Source: SZUA-35 sp964351995 (GTDB lineage Bacteria; Actinomycetota; Acidimicrobiia; Acidimicrobiales; SZUA-35). From it: 64,000 nucleotides of DNA. Of this stretch, positions 60,335-64,000 are shown in pieces. The DNA lies in the NCBI GenBank assembly GCA_964351995.1, contig CAYGQE010000008.1, forward strand, positions 62,001 to 126,000, in the 5' to 3' direction. Each line of letters starts with the position of its first letter. Position 1 is the stretch's first letter. Both the position numbers and the translations under genes were made by a program. Below the pieces are notes generated by a model that worked only from the letters and a program-made list of their open reading frames with translations, was not told the DNA's origin and searched no databases.

Positions 60335-61597
60335 ATGTCAGACACCGAGCTGTCGTTGTCTGAGACCGGTCTCGGTTCCGGCTCGCCCATCAGTCGCCTT
60401 CTTCTGATGATCGGCACTCGAGGGCTGGACCAGCTGGCGTTGGGTGGAACGTCGTTGCTGATCGCAAGACGAACCGGCACAGAGGACTTTGCTCCGTTCG
60501 CCACGATCTTCATCCTTTACGCGCTCGCTGCTCAGCTGGGTGATGGAGGAATGGCCCTTGCGATCTTACGAATGCCACGGGGAGTGAGCTTCGCTACGAA
60601 GTCAAGGGATCAACGACGAGCTGCTTCGGCTGCGCTCGCATTGATCGGGCTTGCCATTGGACTCTTCATCGGTGGTGTGACGGGTGCTGTGGTCGCCATC
60701 GGCGGGCTGATGCTCGTGACCGGTCCGGCTGTTTTCGTCGGGCGGGCATCGCTGCAACGCTCGGGCAACACCCGTCGGCTTTCAATCGCCGAGGCTGTTG
60801 GCGCCCTGGCGTTCGTTGCCGCTGTTGTCGGTGCGGTACACGACATCGGTGACCTGTGGCTGTTTGGGCTGTTGTGCGTTGGCAAACAGTGCCTCGAACT
60901 CGTACTGCAGGGCACGTCGAGCGGGGTCTTCCACGCCGCCGGTGAACCAATGAGAGCGAATGGTGTTTGGGCCAGCCAGATTGCGACGTATCTCGCAGCC
61001 AACGTCGACTATTTGTTGGTTGGAGCGCTGCTCGGAGCCGAGGCGCTGAGTGTCTACGCGATCGGGTTTCGGCTTGCTTCAGCGTTCTCCTCGATCGTCT
61101 CTGCTCCGCTCACTCGCACGGCGTTCGTTGACTTTGCCAACACATCTGACGCTCAGACGCAGCATGATCGATTGGTCAGACAGATCGCCGCATTCGGAGC
61201 GCTCGGGGTTTCTGCCACCGCCGCTGTCGGCGCAACGTTGCCGACCGTCCTGGGCGATGGCTGGGAGGCGACGAGAGCGGTGACGATTCTGCTCGGCATC
61301 GCTCTTCCGTGGCGTTTGCTGCTCGGCCCGGTGGTTGCACTGGGGCTGACAAGTGGCCGTGCCATTCGTGTCATCGGATGGGAACTGTTTCGCACGGCGG
61401 TTCTCGTCGCGGCGATCGTTGCGGGGTCAGGCTCGCTGAATGGAGTGGCGGGAGCAGTTTCGGCCGCAACGATCTTGTCGGTGAGCTGGGCGTACCGCCA
61501 AGCGGTGGTCGGGGCCAGACTCTCCCAGTCATCCCTGCTTCAGCTCGTCGGCGTCGCTGCCGCCTCGATCGCAGTCGTTGCCGTCCCGGTTCTCTGA
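60335..61597 (+). CDS. Polysaccharide flippase, Wzx/MOP-like
   Basis: The 420-aa protein has about twelve membrane helices and the features of polysaccharide transporters: an early GTSLLIARRTGTEDFAPFAT, VDYLLVGALLGAEALSVYAI, and helix pairs separated by short loops. Such proteins flip lipid-linked oligosaccharides across the membrane. It follows the glycosyltransferase by 24 bases on the same strand, which supports a glycan-export role. No Wzy polymerase is recognised in the window. Confidence 0.8.
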   Translation: MSDTELSLSETGLGSGSPISRLLLMIGTRGLDQLALGGTSLLIARRTGTEDFAPFATIFILYALAAQLGDGGMALAILRMPRGVSFATKSRDQRRAASAALALIGLAIGLFIGGVTGAVVAIGGLMLVTGPAVFVGRASLQRSGNTRRLSIAEAVGALAFVAAVVGAVHDIGDLWLFGLLCVGKQCLELVLQGTSSGVFHAAGEPMRANGVWASQIATYLAANVDYLLVGALLGAEALSVYAIGFRLASAFSSIVSAPLTRTAFVDFANTSDAQTQHDRLVRQIAAFGALGVSATAAVGATLPTVLGDGWEATRAVTILLGIALPWRLLLGPVVALGLTSGRAIRVIGWELFRTAVLVAAIVAGSGSLNGVAGAVSAATILSVSWAYRQAVVGARLSQSSLLQLVGVAAASIAVVAVPVL

Positions 61598-61607
61598 GAT
61601 CGAACGA

Positions 61608-62411
61608 TCAGACTCGGTCGAGGCGAACACCGAGCCAGTACGGCTGGCGCTCCGCCGGTACGAGGGAACGCACCCGGAAGTAACTGTCGGTCTTCGACGC
61701 AGAAGCAGCAGAGGCCGAACTGGTTTGGCTCTGGTCTGAGGCTCGACGCCCATGGGCTTGACCGCACTGCGGGCACTCTGGTGCATCGTGCACCGAGATC
61801 AGGCCTCGTCGTTCGAGGGTTTGACGGATGAGCGGAGGGTAGATCCGAGTGTGGTGTCCGAACTCGGCAGCCATCGCCACGTCGAAGTCGGGGAGCAGCC
61901 CATCGAACGTTTCACGTTCGAATCGGCGCAGGTGACGCCTCCTGTTGTAGCGGCAGCCGCACATCTCACAGCGGACGGCGGCTCTCGACAGCTTCTCTCG
62001 GTTCGGGACCGTGATGATGACGCTGCGCTTGGCCACGCGTGCAAGTTCTTGGCGTGCAGCAACATAAATGGGTTGCGGTAGGTGTTCGAGAATCTCGCAC
62101 GCGATCACGACATCGAAGGACTGATCAGCGAAGGGGAGCGCGTCAGCAGAACCCTGGGTGCCCATTCCGGCGAGGTGTGACAGAGCCGTCGCACTTCGAT
62201 CGAGGCCCACGACGAACGGATCATTGGGCAACATCTCGACGAGTGGGTGAAGAAGGCGGCCGTCGCCGGTGCCGACGTCGAGGATGGAAGCGGTCTCGAG
62301 CGGCATCATCTTCGCCATCTCGGTGGCCCGGATGACGGTCCGCTCCTGGTCGAGATCGTTCTCGGTACCCCACAGCTCGTCTTGTTCATAGAAAGCACGC
62401 TCAACGCTCAT
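61608..62411 (-). CDS. Class I methyltransferase with cysteine pairs
   Basis: The 267-aa protein has motif I SILDVGTGDGRLLHPLVEML, VVGLDRSATALSHLA, and FDVVIACEILEHLPQP. After the fold are cysteine clusters MCGC and CPQCGQ that could bind zinc. It is convergent with the flippase, ten bases apart, and divergent from the phosphatase-like gene. The target is unknown but probably in the glycan pathway. AAAGGA lies about a dozen bases upstream of its ATG on the minus strand. Confidence 0.78.
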   Translation of the reverse strand: MSVERAFYEQDELWGTENDLDQERTVIRATEMAKMMPLETASILDVGTGDGRLLHPLVEMLPNDPFVVGLDRSATALSHLAGMGTQGSADALPFADQSFDVVIACEILEHLPQPIYVAARQELARVAKRSVIITVPNREKLSRAAVRCEMCGCRYNRRRHLRRFERETFDGLLPDFDVAMAAEFGHHTRIYPPLIRQTLERRGLISVHDAPECPQCGQAHGRRASDQSQTSSASAASASKTDSYFRVRSLVPAERQPYWLGVRLDRV

Positions 62412-62583
62412 GATCTGGGGGTCCTTTCGAGAGGCCTACACAGCTGCAGAAGGCAGCCTGTCGCTTGGGGATCCATCGGCACGTCAAACACAAAGATGAT
62501 GCGCATCCCCAGAGACGCCGCCGACACCAGATTGGTTCGGTCAACCGCTCAGCCGTAGCGGCCGGTCTGCCGATAGAACGGGC

Positions 62584-63972
62584 ATGGATCGCATCATCGT
62601 GCTGGAGGTCAACGAGCTCCCGAAACGAGTGCTCGACTGGTGGGCCGAACGGTCACCAGCGTCGGCAACTGCGCAGCTGCTTGCGTCGGGTTCGTTGACC
62701 GAGACCATCCTCGATGACGACTTGCCTCGCGATTTGTATCCGTCGCAGAGTTGGGCATCCATCGGCACCGGTGCGCCGTACGCCGAACACGGTGTGTTCT
62801 GGTACGGCGACCCAAAGCCTGCTTCTCACCCCTTCTATTGGCAGGCCGCTGCCGATGCCGGGAAGTCCGTCGGACTCTTCAGCGTACTGCACACGTCGCC
62901 TCGGGCCGAGCTGGCCGCTGGGCCGAACTACGCCTTCGTCGTGCCTGACCTCTTCGGTGATGATGCCTCGACGGTTCCCTCGAAGCTGCAGCCGATCCAG
63001 GAACTGAACCTACGGATGACCCGTCAGTCCGCTCGGGTGGCGAGCGTTCGCCCCGGACTGGCCGACATCGGTGGAGCTGCTGCGTTCGCTCGCAATGGTG
63101 TGAAGCCATCAACGTGGGCGGAGGTCACGATGCTGGCTGCTCAGGTCGCACGGGGAGCCTGGAACAAGGAGCGACTCCGAGTCGCCCAATCGCTGCTTGC
63201 CGCAGATGTGTTCGAACGGCAAGTGATCGAGACCGATCCGGATCTCGCTGTTGTGTTCACCAACCATGTTGCATCATTCATGCACCGCTACTGGGCTGCC
63301 ACCTTCCCAGGAGACTGGGCTGGCGGTTCGGGATACTCAGATGAGTGGATCGAGAAGAACGCTGGAGAGTTGCCGTACGCGATGCAGGCCCTCGATCGCA
63401 TCGTCAGTCAGCTGACAACTCTTGCTTCGTCGACGGAACGACAGCTCCTTGTTGTTTCGTCCATGGGTCAGAAGGCAGACACGACTCTGGACACCGATCG
63501 AGGTTTCCAAGCGGTGATCAGAAAGCCGGATCAGTTCCTCGCTGCTGCCGGTCTCGCATCCGGTCATGAAGTCCGGGGCGCAATGGTGCCGCAGCTGACC
63601 GTTGTGGCGTCGACGGCATCTGATGCCGATCACGTGAAGCACGCACTCGAGACGTACCTCGGAGAAGGGCTCGACGAGTTGATGGTCGCCCGTGAAGGCA
63701 CTGATCACGTCATCACGGTCACCTACAAACCTGCGGCCCGCGACGGCGAAGTCTTCGTCGGCGAGCAGTGGGTTGATCCGGCGGCGATCGGCATGACCGT
63801 CGAGGCCGTTGCCGATCACCGATCCGGTCGACACTGTCCGAGAGGCGTGTTGGTGTCGAGTCAGCGTGAGATGTGGCCGGACGAAATCGATGCTCTCCAT
63901 GTCGCTCCGATGATTCTCGAACGACTCGGTGTCACGGCCCTTGCCCACCACAGGGTTCCAGCAACAGCATGA
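62584..63972 (+). CDS. Divergent alkaline-phosphatase-superfamily protein
   Basis: The 462-aa protein resembles nucleotide-pyrophosphatase/phosphodiesterase-like members of the alkaline phosphatase superfamily: an N-terminal strand IIVLEVNELP, YPSQSWASIGTGAPYAEHG where the nucleophile would sit, VFTNHVASFMHRYW, and LLVVSSMGQKAD in place of the usual SDHG. Several metal ligands seem replaced, so it may be inactive or work on unusual substrates. No signal peptide is seen. It is probably part of the glycan locus. The last 28 bases of the window hold no further feature. Confidence 0.55.
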   Translation: MDRIIVLEVNELPKRVLDWWAERSPASATAQLLASGSLTETILDDDLPRDLYPSQSWASIGTGAPYAEHGVFWYGDPKPASHPFYWQAAADAGKSVGLFSVLHTSPRAELAAGPNYAFVVPDLFGDDASTVPSKLQPIQELNLRMTRQSARVASVRPGLADIGGAAAFARNGVKPSTWAEVTMLAAQVARGAWNKERLRVAQSLLAADVFERQVIETDPDLAVVFTNHVASFMHRYWAATFPGDWAGGSGYSDEWIEKNAGELPYAMQALDRIVSQLTTLASSTERQLLVVSSMGQKADTTLDTDRGFQAVIRKPDQFLAAAGLASGHEVRGAMVPQLTVVASTASDADHVKHALETYLGEGLDELMVAREGTDHVITVTYKPAARDGEVFVGEQWVDPAAIGMTVEAVADHRSGRHCPRGVLVSSQREMWPDEIDALHVAPMILERLGVTALAHHRVPATA

Positions 63973-64000
63973 GGCGCCACTGGATCCGCTTCCTTCATGC

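Noticed and set aside
1..64000. CRISPR array or cas genes
   Set aside because: No regularly spaced short repeats and no Cas-like proteins are visible; the repeats found are few and not evenly spaced.
1..64000. Insertion sequence or prophage
   Set aside because: No transposase, integrase, terminase or capsid-like protein is recognisable in any frame.

Overview
The window is about 64 kb of high-GC bacterial chromosome, most likely from an Actinomycetota member. I lean towards an Acidimicrobiia-like lineage, but the class is inference. The support is gene content: a PdtaR-type ANTAR regulator next to polA and rpsA, an RsrA-like zinc anti-sigma factor with its ECF sigma factor, a group II truncated globin, an MftD-type flavoenzyme, and a Tad pilus locus without a visible secretin. 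Three runs of exactly 100 N show a draft scaffold. Two of them are flanked by identical 55-nt sequence, so they look like unmerged contig ends rather than missing DNA.

1-20.3 kb is amino-acid biosynthesis. It starts with the end of hisC, then hisB-hisH-hisA-hisF overlapping as one unit, an orphan mftD-like gene, an amidohydrolase, a divergent hydrolase/GroES-like pair, an AbiEi/DUF559 gene bracketed by inverted copies of a 49-bp repeat, and hisI-trpE. An MBOAT/SGNH acyl-transfer pair, a YgfZ-like gene and a two-component system (kinase interrupted by a gap) separate this from trpC-trpF-trpB-trpA. A DUF3179 lipoprotein follows.

20.7-29.9 kb holds leuA, an ECF sigma/anti-sigma pair, a globin, HU, a FabZ-like gene, and the fatty-acid operon fabD-fabH-fabG-acpP-fabF on the minus strand. 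FabD carries an unusual C-terminal biotinyl/lipoyl-like domain. A tRNA-Leu(CAA) lies just upstream.

30-57.5 kb is the actinobacterial pdtaR-polA-rpsA-coaE-uvrB-uvrA neighbourhood, opened by insertions. A Tad (Flp pilus) locus sits between rpsA and coaE: CpaB-like, TadZ/CpaE, TadA/CpaF, a vWA-TadB fusion, TadC and a polytopic membrane protein. A NarL-type two-component pair and two identical flp pilin genes lie between coaE and uvrB. Two tandem paralogous membrane proteins lie between uvrB and uvrA.

57.5-64 kb looks like a cell-surface glycan locus: membrane protein, methyltransferase, family 2 glycosyltransferase, flippase, second methyltransferase, and a divergent alkaline-phosphatase-superfamily protein.

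Two themes cut across the window. Many genes have a TANNNT hexamer 6-7 nt before the start codon and no Shine-Dalgarno sequence, which suggests leaderless transcription. Long perfect or near-perfect inverted repeats sit at gene ends, including a 30-bp pair that encodes the C-termini of two convergent genes.
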